Below, one piece after another: positions 25,449-34,513 of a DNA stretch of 64,000 bases. The notes under the pieces are model-generated. The model was not told the origin of the DNA and did no database searches. It saw nothing but the letters and a program-made list of their open reading frames with translations. This DNA is from Candidatus Thorarchaeota archaeon (GTDB taxonomy: Archaea > Asgardarchaeota > Thorarchaeia > Thorarchaeales > Thorarchaeaceae): contig RDOF01000002.1 of the NCBI GenBank assembly GCA_011365025.1, positions 62,001 to 126,000 on the forward strand, in the 5' to 3' direction. Numbering within the stretch: the first letter of the stretch is position 1; every line of letters starts with the position of its first letter. A program made the translations under genes and the position numbers.

Positions 25449-26651
25449 ATGAGCTATCCCCGAGTCATCGAACAATCTGACCAGGTAATTAGAGACCTTG
25501 CCGATGCAGGAGAACAGGTTCTCGGCTATATCTACCCACATTTTCCCTTGGAAATTGTCATGGCACATGATCTTCTGCCCTCTCTTGTTCGAACCAGTCC
25601 GTCAGCTGTGGGCGGATACGAGTCAAGTCTACAGACGTTCGCCTGCTCACTCACTCGCAATCTCTTCAGTCAACGAGCGAATGGCAATCTCACCAATTTT
25701 TCTGGGATAGTCTTCTCTGGGAACACGTGTGACTCATTACAGAATGTTGGCGAAGTTTGGAGGAAGCGCTTCCCCGAAGACAGGATTTTCAGACTCACCT
25801 ATCCTGCAGCCACTCCCGACGAGTCTTCAGTCATCTTTCTAGCAGATGAGTTTCGGAGGTTCAGCAAGGCTCTTGAGAATGAATTCAAGTCCTCATTCTC
25901 AGAGGAGCTCTTTAAGGACGCAGTCGCTTTGACTTCGGAAATTCGCGAGGGCCTGCAGATGTTGTATGCCACCCGCGTCTACGCTCCTGAGATTTTGAAG
26001 TACTCTGACCTTTCCAATCTTACAAAGGACTTTCTAACAGCCCCCGTCAACCCCGTTCTTGATAGTATTCTCGAGCTGAAGACGTCAATCATAGAAGAGC
26101 TTGGCCCGCACTCATATTCAGACCTCTCTTCAAACCTTCGGACCGCACTCCTCAAGCAAGACCTCACAGAAATAAAGCGAGTAGACGCGACTGATACATC
26201 TAGACTCCTAATCGTCGGAGGAATGGTCGAAGCAAGCACAATCTCTCAGCTTCTTGGAAATGTGACGAATTTCTCTGAAGACATAGTCATTCTTGATTTG
26301 CTGTCCTACGGGTTCAAGACAGTATTCACTCCATCTATTTCTCTGGATGGTGACCCCTTTGAGAACTCTGCCCGTGCAATTCTCGGGTCCCCAGGAGAAC
26401 CTACTCAGGAGGGTCTCTCGAATCGAATTCGATTTCTGAAGGAAATGCTCTCCAAGCTGTCAATCAATGGTTTGGTAATATGCGAGCAATCCTTCTGTGA
26501 TCCCGATGAATTTGAGGCACCCTCATTAGCACGGGCAGCAGAGGACCTGCAGGTGCCATTCGTTCGACTTCCGGTGGATCCTGAATTATCTGACCGAGGA
26601 CGCCTTGAGGGTCGAATACAGACATTTCTGGAAACGCTCAGTACAAGGTAA
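25449..26651 (+). CDS. 2-Hydroxyacyl-CoA dehydratase / benzoyl-CoA reductase-type subunit (HgdB-like)
   Basis: A 400-residue subunit of the 2-hydroxyacyl-CoA dehydratase family. Cysteines at the expected iron-sulfur positions are TFACSLTRN, SGNTCDSLQNV and VICEQSFCDPDE. ATG 25449 follows GAGGT, preferred over GTG 25440. With the next gene it would form the heterodimer that takes single electrons from the ATP-driven activator and either eliminates water from (R)-2-hydroxyacyl-CoA or reduces an aromatic ring. Which reaction occurs cannot be told from sequence. The gene is first in a three-gene operon running to 28668. Confidence 0.8.
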   Translation: MSYPRVIEQSDQVIRDLADAGEQVLGYIYPHFPLEIVMAHDLLPSLVRTSPSAVGGYESSLQTFACSLTRNLFSQRANGNLTNFSGIVFSGNTCDSLQNVGEVWRKRFPEDRIFRLTYPAATPDESSVIFLADEFRRFSKALENEFKSSFSEELFKDAVALTSEIREGLQMLYATRVYAPEILKYSDLSNLTKDFLTAPVNPVLDSILELKTSIIEELGPHSYSDLSSNLRTALLKQDLTEIKRVDATDTSRLLIVGGMVEASTISQLLGNVTNFSEDIVILDLLSYGFKTVFTPSISLDGDPFENSARAILGSPGEPTQEGLSNRIRFLKEMLSKLSINGLVICEQSFCDPDEFEAPSLARAAEDLQVPFVRLPVDPELSDRGRLEGRIQTFLETLSTR

Positions 26652-26664
26652 GGGTGTGATACCT

Positions 26665-27879
26665 ATGACAGAACAGAACAAAGAGAAGGCCTATCGTCTA
26701 TTGGACTCAAGTTCCTTACTGCAACAGGTGATGTTTCGCTATATGATGGAAGGGCAGATTGCTAGTGAGGAAGGAAACCTTGCTTGGGTCACTTCCGGCT
26801 TTCCCGTTGAGCTTCCTGTTGCCATGAACGTCGGGGTCTCCTATCCTGAACAATACGGGGCTGTTGTTGGTTCTCAAAAGGTGGGCCCTGATCTCTGTGG
26901 ATTTGCAGAGGAGCTTGGCTACTCCCAGGAGCTGTGTTCCTATGCCCGGTCTAGTATCGGTTCTGTGAAGCATCCAGAGCAAAGCCCCCTTGACGGTCTT
27001 CCGACTCCACAGGCTCTCCTCGCTTGCAACAACATATGCGGCACTGTTCTGCGATGGTATGATGCTGTTTCTGAGCTTACTGGTGCTCCGGTGTTTCTTC
27101 TGGACACTCCTCCGCTAGAAGGAGAACAGCCTGAATATCACCGTAACTATGTTCGAAAAGGGTTGCACAAGTTAGTGGACTTCTTGGAACGGGTCTTTGG
27201 AACGACCCTGACTGATGAGAGAATGCGGGAAGTTGCTTTTCATTCAACCGAAGCAATTGGTCTTTGGACACGGTGCCTGGAGGCCTGCAAAGCTAAACCA
27301 AGCCCGCTCAACTGCGCAGACCGCTTCTTGACCATGGCTCCCATAGTTTCACTGCGTGGCACCGACTATGTCAAGGACTTCTACAAGTCGCTCCTTTCCG
27401 AGGTAGAAGAACGTGTGTCTGGTGGTATCGGAGCTATTAGGGAGGAGAGGATACGTCTTCTATGGGACAACATCCCCCCCTGGTTCACCATTTTCCGCTT
27501 CTTCAATGGACTTGCCAAGCGCGGTGTTGTTTTTCCTGCAGATACCTACACTCATGCTTGGACGGGCTCCATAGAAGGTGACGACCTGTTCGATAGCGTC
27601 GTGAGTATTTACTCCAATGTGTACTTGAACAGGGGACTAGATGCCAAGGTTGACAAGATGTGTCAACTGATAGATGACTATGATCTGGATGGTTTCATTA
27701 TGTTCTCAGTACGTTCGTGCAAGAGGTACTCTCTTGGCCAACTTGTATCTAAGGAACTCGTCACTGAGAGAACAGGCGTTCCGGGTGTGGTTATAGAGGG
27801 AGACATGGTGGACAGTCGGCTGTTCAACGACGCACAAATACAAACTCGTGTTGATGCACTTTTGGAGATGTTTGCCTAG
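26665..27879 (+). CDS. 2-Hydroxyacyl-CoA dehydratase / benzoyl-CoA reductase-type subunit (HgdA-like)
   Basis: A 404-residue partner subunit of the same family. Iron-sulfur cysteines are seen in LCGFAEEL/LCSYARSSIG, LACNNICGTVLRW and FSVRSCKRYSLGQL. ATG 26665 follows AAGGGTG; an earlier in-frame codon at 26605 overlaps the upstream gene. It lies 13 bases after the HgdB-like gene and 12 before the activator, so all three are surely co-expressed. The substrate is probably a CoA ester made by the divergent ligases. Confidence 0.85.
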   Translation: MTEQNKEKAYRLLDSSSLLQQVMFRYMMEGQIASEEGNLAWVTSGFPVELPVAMNVGVSYPEQYGAVVGSQKVGPDLCGFAEELGYSQELCSYARSSIGSVKHPEQSPLDGLPTPQALLACNNICGTVLRWYDAVSELTGAPVFLLDTPPLEGEQPEYHRNYVRKGLHKLVDFLERVFGTTLTDERMREVAFHSTEAIGLWTRCLEACKAKPSPLNCADRFLTMAPIVSLRGTDYVKDFYKSLLSEVEERVSGGIGAIREERIRLLWDNIPPWFTIFRFFNGLAKRGVVFPADTYTHAWTGSIEGDDLFDSVVSIYSNVYLNRGLDAKVDKMCQLIDDYDLDGFIMFSVRSCKRYSLGQLVSKELVTERTGVPGVVIEGDMVDSRLFNDAQIQTRVDALLEMFA

Positions 27880-27891
27880 GATTGTGAGAAG

Positions 27892-28668
27892 ATGGACGAA
27901 GATACTTTCGGAGTTGGATTAGATATCGGATCCACAACCGCAAAGGGGGTTCTAATCGACAAAACCCGAAAGATACTCGCCCAACACATTCAGAGCACGG
28001 GCGCTTCAGCTGCAACCGCTGGAAGAGAGGTTCTTGGTGTTTTGACTAAGGTTTCCGGTGTCCGACTCTCTGACTGTAAAATTGTTGGGACGGGCTACGG
28101 TCGCGCAATGATCAAGGGAACTTCGGAAAATGTCACAGAGATTACATGCCACAGCGTTGGGGTAAACTCACTTAATCCAGATATCCGAACGCTTGTTGAT
28201 GTAGGCGGGCAGGACTCCAAGGTCATTCGAATTGGCACCAATGGCAGACCAACAGACTTCGAACTAAATGACAAATGTAGTGCAGGAACAGGACGCTTTC
28301 TCGAAGTAATGGCACGTGTGCTTGAGGTGTCCATTGATGAATTGGGCCCTCTTGCTCTGCAATCCGGGTCACCAAGCACGATAAGCAGCACATGCACAGT
28401 CTTTGCCGAAAGCGAGGTAATCGGACGCATTGGCTCGGGTGACTCACCGGCTGACATTGCTGCTGGCGTGCATGTGGCTATGGCAGGTAAGATTGGCACG
28501 CTTGCAAAACGAGTTGGAATCGTCAAACCTGTTGGACTGACTGGCGGTGTCGCTCTTAATCCTGCATTCCGGCATTACCTCTCTGAGAAACTTGGCACCG
28601 AGATTTGGATTCCCGAGAACCCACAACTCACAGGTGCGCTTGGTGCAGCAATACTAGCCCTTCAGTGA
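27892..28668 (+). CDS. ATP-dependent activator of 2-hydroxyacyl-CoA dehydratase (BadF/BadG/BcrA/BcrD ATPase)
   Basis: A 258-residue ASKHA-fold ATPase. It has the phosphate-1 loop GLDIGSTTAKGVLID, the DVGGQDSKVI motif, and the two cysteines that together ligate the bridging 4Fe-4S cluster of the homodimer (ELNDKCSAGTGRFLE and SSTCTVFAESEV), then LTGGVALNPAFR. It hydrolyses ATP to push a low-potential electron onto the dehydratase. The length is that of the HgdC-type single-subunit activator, not the two-subunit benzoyl-CoA reductase form. The electron donor is probably reduced ferredoxin, which the neighbouring Kor or hydrogenase could supply. Confidence 0.92.
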   Translation: MDEDTFGVGLDIGSTTAKGVLIDKTRKILAQHIQSTGASAATAGREVLGVLTKVSGVRLSDCKIVGTGYGRAMIKGTSENVTEITCHSVGVNSLNPDIRTLVDVGGQDSKVIRIGTNGRPTDFELNDKCSAGTGRFLEVMARVLEVSIDELGPLALQSGSPSTISSTCTVFAESEVIGRIGSGDSPADIAAGVHVAMAGKIGTLAKRVGIVKPVGLTGGVALNPAFRHYLSEKLGTEIWIPENPQLTGALGAAILALQ

Positions 28669-28753
28669 CCCCAGCGCCGGGTCCTCAACCGCCAAGGATA
28701 TTAGCGGAACCTTCTGGGCGGGGCTTGTCACCAAAGGTATCAAGGTGGACCGT

Positions 28754-29086
28754 ATGGACTTAGCAGTCGGATTCATCCTGGTTGTATTCCTAAGCCTCGC
28801 TTTTGCTGGAGTCATCTGGCTAGTTGGCAGGTCTGTCGCTCCAAGAGCCAGAACCACCGGTGGTGCCGTTGATTCCTATGCCTGCGGTGAGCCGGCCTTT
28901 CTGGGAGGAAAGGTGCAGTTCAATCTTGAGCTGTTCAACTTTGCCATGTACTTCATGCTCTTTGATATTGTAGGGTTCATACTGTTTCTTTCGTGGGCCA
29001 ATCCAGGCATAGTTGTGATTGCGTATCTATTGATTGCCTTAGTCGCTGCAGCATACGTTTCTGTTACTCCTCAGGAGATAGGATAG
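28754..29086 (+). CDS. NuoA-like membrane subunit of group 4 hydrogenase complex
   Basis: 110 residues with three hydrophobic helices and the hallmark loop DSYACGEPAF, matching the Y-x-C-G-E region of complex I subunit A (NuoA/FpoA). ATG 28754 follows AAGGTGG, preferred over GTG 28745. It is the first gene of a tightly packed operon A-B-C-D-H-I. NuoA homologues are typical of complex I (Nuo/Fpo) and are not expected in hydrogenases. Its presence beside a catalytic [NiFe] large subunit is therefore notable. Confidence 0.8.
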   Translation: MDLAVGFILVVFLSLAFAGVIWLVGRSVAPRARTTGGAVDSYACGEPAFLGGKVQFNLELFNFAMYFMLFDIVGFILFLSWANPGIVVIAYLLIALVAAAYVSVTPQEIG

Positions 29087-29092
29087 GAGGTT

Positions 29093-29611
29093 GTGAGTTT
29101 GGGTTTTCTTCAAAGACTAATCAACAAGGCTCGTGTCAAGTCCCCCTATGTGTTTCATTTCAACAGCGGAAGCTGCAACGGGTGTGACATCGAAATCATA
29201 GCAGCTCTAATGCCACGTTTGGATTTGGAACGCTTTGGCGTCAAACTGGTGGGAAGCCCCCGCCATGCAGATGTCATGCTCTGTACAGGTCCTGTGACAG
29301 AACAAATCAAGCCCAGATTGCAGAGAATATACGATCAGATGGCGGAACCCAAGTTTGTTGTGGCAATTGGTTCTTGTGCATGCAGCGGAGGTGTGTTCAG
29401 AGGAGGCTACAATGTTCTGGGCGGTGTTGACCAGGCAATCCCTGTCACTGCTTACGTTCCAGGATGTCCTCCCAAGCCTTCCGCAATCATATTCGGAGCG
29501 TACAAGCTTCTTGAGGTCCTATCTGAGCAGCTTGGTGTAAGTGAGGGGGCTAGGGCAGAAACCACAGCTGAAGAGCAATCAGAGATGAGTCAGGAGGCTG
29601 CAGAGGTATGA
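29093..29611 (+). CDS. Group 4 [NiFe] hydrogenase small subunit (NuoB-like)
   Basis: 172 residues. The proximal 4Fe-4S ligands are present: SGSCNGCDIEI, AIGSCACSGG and VPGCPPKP. It passes electrons between the large subunit and the ferredoxin-like subunit at the cytoplasmic face of the membrane. The last 25 residues are an acidic Glu-rich tail. GTG 29093 is only two bases from AGGAGG (29085-29090); the in-frame TTG at 29099 has better spacing and may be the true start. The stop overlaps the next ATG. Confidence 0.9.
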   Translation: MSLGFLQRLINKARVKSPYVFHFNSGSCNGCDIEIIAALMPRLDLERFGVKLVGSPRHADVMLCTGPVTEQIKPRLQRIYDQMAEPKFVVAIGSCACSGGVFRGGYNVLGGVDQAIPVTAYVPGCPPKPSAIIFGAYKLLEVLSEQLGVSEGARAETTAEEQSEMSQEAAEV

Positions 29612-30171
29612 CTGAGACCGAACCCATCACTGAACACCACATGGCTCCTGAAGCAGGGCATGAGGCTGAATATGCGCTCTTCAAGCAAATAATGAATGAT
29701 TTGGAAGATGATTTGCTTGTCGAAGGCTCTTATGTCCATAAACAGCCTCGCAGGCTATTCTTCCAGGTTCTGCCTGACAGGCTTCGCGAGGTAGTCCAGT
29801 ACCTGATGACCACACATGATATGTGGCAGGCATCTACATTATCGGGTCGAGACCTAGGTGACGACCTTCAAGCCAACTATCACTTCTTTCTGACTGACAG
29901 AAAGATTGCCATTACTCTGCGGGTCGATGTGCCTCGCGAAAAACCCGAGTACCCATCGATTACAGACCTAATGCCTGCCTTCGAATTCGTGGAAAACGAG
30001 CTTCGCGAGCTATTCGGAGTTGTTCCTGCGGGACACCCCAAACCTCGCAGGTGCGAACTGCCCGAGAACTGGCCAGAAGACGAGTATCCGATGAGGAAGG
30101 ACTGGGCAGACCCAAGAGGTCTTACTGAACGGTCTAAGACCACAGGTCCAAGAAAACCGGAGGCGTACTGA
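29608..30171 (+). CDS. NuoC-like (30-kDa) subunit of group 4 hydrogenase
   Basis: 187 residues. Similar to the complex I 30-kDa/NuoC family: VDVPREKPEYPSITDLMPAFEFVENELRELFGVVPAGHP, then a Pro/Trp-rich end with DEYPMRKDW. A structural subunit of the soluble arm contacting B and D. ATG 29608 overlaps the stop of the preceding gene (ATGA), so translation is coupled. The next gene begins 2 bases after its stop. Confidence 0.85.
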   Translation: MTETEPITEHHMAPEAGHEAEYALFKQIMNDLEDDLLVEGSYVHKQPRRLFFQVLPDRLREVVQYLMTTHDMWQASTLSGRDLGDDLQANYHFFLTDRKIAITLRVDVPREKPEYPSITDLMPAFEFVENELRELFGVVPAGHPKPRRCELPENWPEDEYPMRKDWADPRGLTERSKTTGPRKPEAY

Positions 30172-30173
30172 GA

Positions 30174-31394
30174 ATGACAGAATCAGGCGAACCCAGAATC
30201 GTAATTCCACCAAGAGTGACGATACCCATTGGACCGCAACATCCAGCGCTGAAAGAGCCAGGCATGTTCAAGCTGACAGTAGAGGGCGAACGAATAGTCG
30301 ACGCCGAGGTTAACATTGGGTATAACCATCGTGCCATTGAGAAGATAGCTGAAGGACGGACTTTTCTTCAGGTCCTCTATCTTGCTGAAAGAATCTGCGG
30401 CATCTGCTCTGCAACGCATAACGGTAACTTCGCCCAAGCCGCCGAGTTCGCTGCGGAAGTTGAAATTCCAGAACGAGCACAATTCATTCGGACACTGACA
30501 TGGGAACTGGAACGTATCCACTCACACATCCTCTGGCTCGGAGTCGCGTTTCATGAGGTTGGCTTTGATACAGCCTTCATGTATTCTTGGCGCGACCGCG
30601 AAGTTGTCATGGACCTCTTAGAAACTCTTAGCGGAAATCGTGTGAACTATTCGATGAACACAATAGGCGGTGTCCGTCGAGATGTTTCCAATTCGCTAAA
30701 GGAAACCTTACTGAAGGGCCTTGATAAGCTGGAGGAGCGCATGGAGTACTACCGCGACGTTGCTATCCACGAGAAGACCTTTTGGAACCGAATTGACGGC
30801 GTTGGCATCTTGCCTCACAAAATGGCAAAATCTCACGGCGCGGTTGGCCCAACGGCAAGAGGAAGCGGCGTTCCAATTGATGTTCGTTTCAATGACCCTA
30901 CTCAGGCCTATGTGCATTTGATGGATTCAGGCGAGTTCGAGATGGTCTTGTCTGATCGTGAAGATGTAGCAGGCAGAGCTATTGTACGAGTGATAGAAAC
31001 CATTGAAGCCATTCGGATGTGTCGTTGGTTACTACATAATCTACCTGAGGGTCCGATCAGAGAGAGAGTTCGACCCAGAATTCAACCCAATGAGGTCCTT
31101 GCCAGATACGAGGCCCCCAGGGGTGAGGTGATTCATTATCTTGTCACCAACGGGTCCGACAAGCCTGAGCGTTGGAAGGTTCGCGCTCCCACTCACGCCA
31201 ACTGGGTGAGCATGGCCTATACTCTTCGTGGGAGCTATCTTGCTGATGCACCAATCATATTGGCTGCGATTGATCCATGCTTTAGCTGTACCGATAGAGT
31301 GGTCCTTGTGGATGCAGAAGATGATACAATACAGCTGAAGCCTCTTGATGTACTTAGGGCCGAGTCCAACAAATGGTATGAGTCCAAGAAGTAG
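30174..31394 (+). CDS. Group 4 [NiFe] hydrogenase large subunit (NuoD-like, NiFe ligands retained)
   Basis: 406 residues. Both nickel-iron cysteine pairs are intact: RICGICSATH near residue 75 and DPCFSCTDR near 375. This marks a working hydrogenase rather than a complex I NuoD, which has lost these cysteines. The rest matches the 49-kDa family (HSHILWLG; GVRRDVSNSL; GPTARGSGVPIDVR). It would reduce protons with ferredoxin electrons or oxidise H2. No long C-terminal peptide follows the DPCxxC motif, so maturation protease cleavage may be short or absent. No maturation (hyp) genes are in the window. Confidence 0.93.
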   Translation: MTESGEPRIVIPPRVTIPIGPQHPALKEPGMFKLTVEGERIVDAEVNIGYNHRAIEKIAEGRTFLQVLYLAERICGICSATHNGNFAQAAEFAAEVEIPERAQFIRTLTWELERIHSHILWLGVAFHEVGFDTAFMYSWRDREVVMDLLETLSGNRVNYSMNTIGGVRRDVSNSLKETLLKGLDKLEERMEYYRDVAIHEKTFWNRIDGVGILPHKMAKSHGAVGPTARGSGVPIDVRFNDPTQAYVHLMDSGEFEMVLSDREDVAGRAIVRVIETIEAIRMCRWLLHNLPEGPIRERVRPRIQPNEVLARYEAPRGEVIHYLVTNGSDKPERWKVRAPTHANWVSMAYTLRGSYLADAPIILAAIDPCFSCTDRVVLVDAEDDTIQLKPLDVLRAESNKWYESKK

Positions 31395-31407
31395 GAGGAG
31401 TGATGTT

Positions 31408-32517
31408 ATGCAGGCTGCTCTGGATGGGATTTTTCAGATACTGCTTCAGAGTCTCTGGGTTCTGATATTTCCTGGCATATTCTTCATCTCCTTTCTTGCA
31501 TTGCTGTGGGAGTGGATTGACCGCAAATTCTATGCCCGCCTTCAGAACAGAATGGGTCCGATGCATACTGGCTGGCATGGCATTCTGCAACCCCTTATGG
31601 ACTTCTTGAAACTCCTTGGAAAAGAGGATCTCACACCTGAAAAGGCTGACCGGAAGAGCTTCGCAGCAGTACCGTTTGTGATGCTCACTATCAGCATCAC
31701 ATTGAGCATGTTTTTGCCGATTGTCGATATGAATCCTTCAATCGTCGGGATTCAGGGCATTTTGAGCTTTGAAGGCGATGTGATAATCATGCTCTTCATC
31801 TCCACCCTGATGGCGATTACTATAGTTCTTGCAGGCTATTTCTCTTCGAATCCCTTTGGCCAGACAGGTGCCGCAAGGACAGGCATGCTTCTCATTAGCT
31901 TTGAAATCCCACTCATTATTTCTATGATCACCCCGGCGATGCTGACTGGAAGCCTTCGTGTATCAACCATTATGAACAGATTGGCTGGGCAAGCGGGCAT
32001 TGCGTCACTTCCACTGGTCTATCTCTGGCTGCTGATTCTGCCATTCATTATCTTCCTTGTTGCGATACAAGCAGAACTTGAACGAATCCCCTTTGATGTC
32101 AGTCATGCGGAAACCGAGATTGTACATGGCTGGCAAGTGGAGTTCAGCGGCAGGAAACTGGCTATGATTCATCTGGCGGAGGATATCATGTTAGTCTATG
32201 CAGCTGGCCTTGCAGTCACCATGTTTCTGGGGGGTCCATTCCTGTTAGAGTTCATACCACTCGACATATTCTCCGTTGAGTTTGCTTCGTTGATGGCTAC
32301 AACTTGGATTGGATGGATATACTACACTCTGATGTTTGTACTAAAATCGGCAATTGTTGTTCTGGCTCTGAGCAATATGCGGACTCTCTTTGCACGTTGG
32401 CGAATTGATCAGATTGTTCGAGCTGGCTGGAAATTCATTGTGCCCTTGGCTTTGGTCAATCTTGTACTCGTGCAAGTGGCAATGGCTTATGTGTTTCCAC
32501 TCTTGGGGGTTATATGA
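31408..32517 (+). CDS. NuoH-like membrane subunit (proton channel anchor)
   Basis: 369 residues with about eight helices. It is homologous to complex I subunit H / hydrogenase HyfC-EchB: MGPMHTGWHGILQPLMDFLKLLGKED, FEIPLIISMITPA, and AELERIPFDVSHAETEIVHGWQVEFSG with the conserved acidic residues of the E-channel. ATG 31408 follows AGGAGG and starts 13 bases after the large-subunit stop; the frame extends upstream but overlaps that gene. It anchors the soluble arm and may carry ions. Confidence 0.9.
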   Translation: MQAALDGIFQILLQSLWVLIFPGIFFISFLALLWEWIDRKFYARLQNRMGPMHTGWHGILQPLMDFLKLLGKEDLTPEKADRKSFAAVPFVMLTISITLSMFLPIVDMNPSIVGIQGILSFEGDVIIMLFISTLMAITIVLAGYFSSNPFGQTGAARTGMLLISFEIPLIISMITPAMLTGSLRVSTIMNRLAGQAGIASLPLVYLWLLILPFIIFLVAIQAELERIPFDVSHAETEIVHGWQVEFSGRKLAMIHLAEDIMLVYAAGLAVTMFLGGPFLLEFIPLDIFSVEFASLMATTWIGWIYYTLMFVLKSAIVVLALSNMRTLFARWRIDQIVRAGWKFIVPLALVNLVLVQVAMAYVFPLLGVI

Positions 32518-32891
32518 TAATGGCACGTCTAGGTAAGATGGAGCGAGAGCTTCTGAAAAACGCGCGTGGAAAACAAGCTACAGTTCTATACCCGTTCACA
32601 AAGGTGGGTCTGAACATTCCAGAGGGCCTTCGCGGAAGGTGGGTGTACAAGCATCCTGACGCTTGCACTGGATGCAAGATTTGTGAGAAGGTATGCCCCA
32701 GCGAAGCAATTGAGATGATTGAGTGTAGGCCGGAAGATGTGCCTACAAAGACCGGAAATAGGCCAATCTGTCATTTTGATAGGTGCCTTCTTTGTGGTCA
32801 ATGCGTTGAGTCGTGCCCACGAAATGTCTTGGAGCTATCTGAGACCTTTGAGATGGCCTACCTTTCGCGGGATGATATGATCATCTACTAG
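32514..32891 (+). CDS. Two-cluster ferredoxin-like subunit (NuoI-like)
   Basis: 125 residues with two 4Fe-4S motifs (CTGCKICEKVCP and CLLCGQCVESCP). The second is preceded by an extra cysteine in RPICHFDRC. It would receive electrons from ferredoxin and feed the small subunit. Its ATG overlaps the stop of the NuoH-like gene (ATGA). It ends the hydrogenase operon, which then converges on korC 23 bases away. No antiporter-like L/M/N subunit follows. Confidence 0.9.
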   Translation: MIMARLGKMERELLKNARGKQATVLYPFTKVGLNIPEGLRGRWVYKHPDACTGCKICEKVCPSEAIEMIECRPEDVPTKTGNRPICHFDRCLLCGQCVESCPRNVLELSETFEMAYLSRDDMIIY

Positions 32892-32914
32892 GGCTAATAT
32901 TAGCCTTTCAAGAC

Positions 32915-33469
32915 TCAGAGCAATGCCTTTGCCTCTTCTCCAGCCTTCATCCCGAGCTCAAGCGCCTTGATATTGGTTTCAACGAATCTCGGCCAGCGGT
33001 CCTGTATCTGTTTCCGTATCCCCTCAACCGACAACATTCCAGTGATTGCAGCAAATGCCCCAATCATGACGACATTGGTGGCCTGTTTCGTACCAATCTC
33101 TTCATCTGCAATCCGCGTTGCTGGGATTTTGTACACCTTAACGCCCGGGGGTAAATCCCCTTCAATATCGACAAGGTCCTCGTCAATAATCAAGGTGCCA
33201 TTATCCTTGAGGCCATCAATGTACTCAAGATAGGCTGCACGGCTTAGTGCAATGAACACATCAGGTTCCTGCACCTTTGGATAGTCAATCTCCTCATCAT
33301 CAATGACAATCTCGCTCTTGGATGCCCCACCTCTAGCTTCAGGACCATATGATTGGGTCTGCACTACGAATTTCTTGTCATATAGAGATGCGGTTTCCCC
33401 CATGACAACCGCCATCGTGACTACTCCTTGGCCGCCAAACCCACCAATCCGCACTTCGTACCTTGCCAT
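32915..33469 (-). CDS. korC: 2-Oxoacid:ferredoxin oxidoreductase gamma subunit
   Basis: 184 residues with the pyruvate/ketoisovalerate oxidoreductase gamma fold: RIGGFGGQGVVTMAVVMGE, QTQSYGPEARGGASKSEIVID, and ATNVVMIGAFAAITG. It forms part of the Kor complex that decarboxylates 2-oxoglutarate (or a related 2-oxoacid) to the acyl-CoA and reduces ferredoxin. Its ATG overlaps the korB stop by one base. The 2-oxoglutarate assignment rests on subunit resemblance and is not certain. Confidence 0.88.
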   Translation of the reverse strand: MARYEVRIGGFGGQGVVTMAVVMGETASLYDKKFVVQTQSYGPEARGGASKSEIVIDDEEIDYPKVQEPDVFIALSRAAYLEYIDGLKDNGTLIIDEDLVDIEGDLPPGVKVYKIPATRIADEEIGTKQATNVVMIGAFAAITGMLSVEGIRKQIQDRWPRFVETNIKALELGMKAGEEAKALL

Positions 33470-34326
33470 TACTTGGCCCCCTTGGCCTTTTCGTGCATCT
33501 GTTTCAGAACTGCCGTGTACTCAGGTTTCTCAATGTCCACGAACTCCCCGCAGACAATCCGAGTATCATACTGGAGTTCGGCCTCGTGCGGCGGTAGTCC
33601 GTTTTGAATCTCTGCAACTTGCAAGAGATGTTTGTGCATGTCAACTCCGTCCCCTAGTCTGTTCATCCTGCCAAACTCGGTAGGGCAAGCTCCAACAATC
33701 TCAATGAAAGAGAGACCCTGTTTCTGGATACCTTTTTCAATGGATTTCGTGGCTCGTCGTGCCTGCACCGCTGTCCATCTTGCTACAAAGGTTGCCCCTG
33801 AGGAGGCTGCAAGCTTCACAAGGTTGAAGGGATGCTCTATGTTGCCAATTGGACGCGGACTGGTCTGGGAATACCTCTCATGCTCCGTGGTCGGACCGAA
33901 CTGACCGCCAGTCATCCCGTACAGGAAGTTGTTGACACAAATAACTGTCATATCGATATTTCTTCGACATGCGTGAATGAGGTGATTCCCACCAATGGCA
34001 GCAATATCACCATCCCCACTAACCACAATAACCTCCAATTCCGGGTTTGCAATCTTCACGCCCTCGGCAAAGGCGATAGCCCTGCCATGAGTTGTGTGAT
34101 ATGTTCCCGTCTTGAAATAGCCTGAAATGCGTCCAGTGCAACCAATGCCCGAAACCACCACAACCTTGTGAAAGTCCAGGCCAAGATTATCGACAGCACG
34201 AGCAATCATCTGTGTGACAATGCCTACTGAGCAGCCCGAACAATAGATCCAGGGTTGACGGTCTTCTCTGATGTACTTGGTCATGGGATGTTTCAGAACA
34301 GGAGCCGACTCTGTCATGGGAGGCAC
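33469..34326 (-). CDS. korB: 2-Oxoacid:ferredoxin oxidoreductase beta (TPP-binding) subunit
   Basis: 285 residues. It has a thiamine diphosphate-binding region (VSGDGDIAAIGGNHLIHACRRN then NNFLYGMTGGQ) and iron-sulfur cysteines in WIYCSGCSVGIV, GIGCTGRI and GACPTEFG. It carries the TPP chemistry of the complex. The usual partner korA is not upstream; it lies 12.4 kb away (46712-47851) on the same strand, in the order expected for one operon D-A-B-C. The promoter of this half must therefore lie in 34327-34513 or further up. Confidence 0.92.
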   Translation of the reverse strand: MPPMTESAPVLKHPMTKYIREDRQPWIYCSGCSVGIVTQMIARAVDNLGLDFHKVVVVSGIGCTGRISGYFKTGTYHTTHGRAIAFAEGVKIANPELEVIVVSGDGDIAAIGGNHLIHACRRNIDMTVICVNNFLYGMTGGQFGPTTEHERYSQTSPRPIGNIEHPFNLVKLAASSGATFVARWTAVQARRATKSIEKGIQKQGLSFIEIVGACPTEFGRMNRLGDGVDMHKHLLQVAEIQNGLPPHEAELQYDTRIVCGEFVDIEKPEYTAVLKQMHEKAKGAK

Positions 34327-34513
34327 GAAGGTTTTGGGACCTGCTTAAGTTAAAAGAGTTGTTGATGAGGACTGATGCTTTTTCTTGGTGGAGAATCAAT
34401 ATAACATGCACTTTTCGTCGAAAACGAATGGAATGGCAACTGTAGTATGTGGTCGCACCAGTAATGACAAAGAAGGTCTTTGTTGAAGAGGAGAAACTCC
34501 CCAGTAGCTCTGT

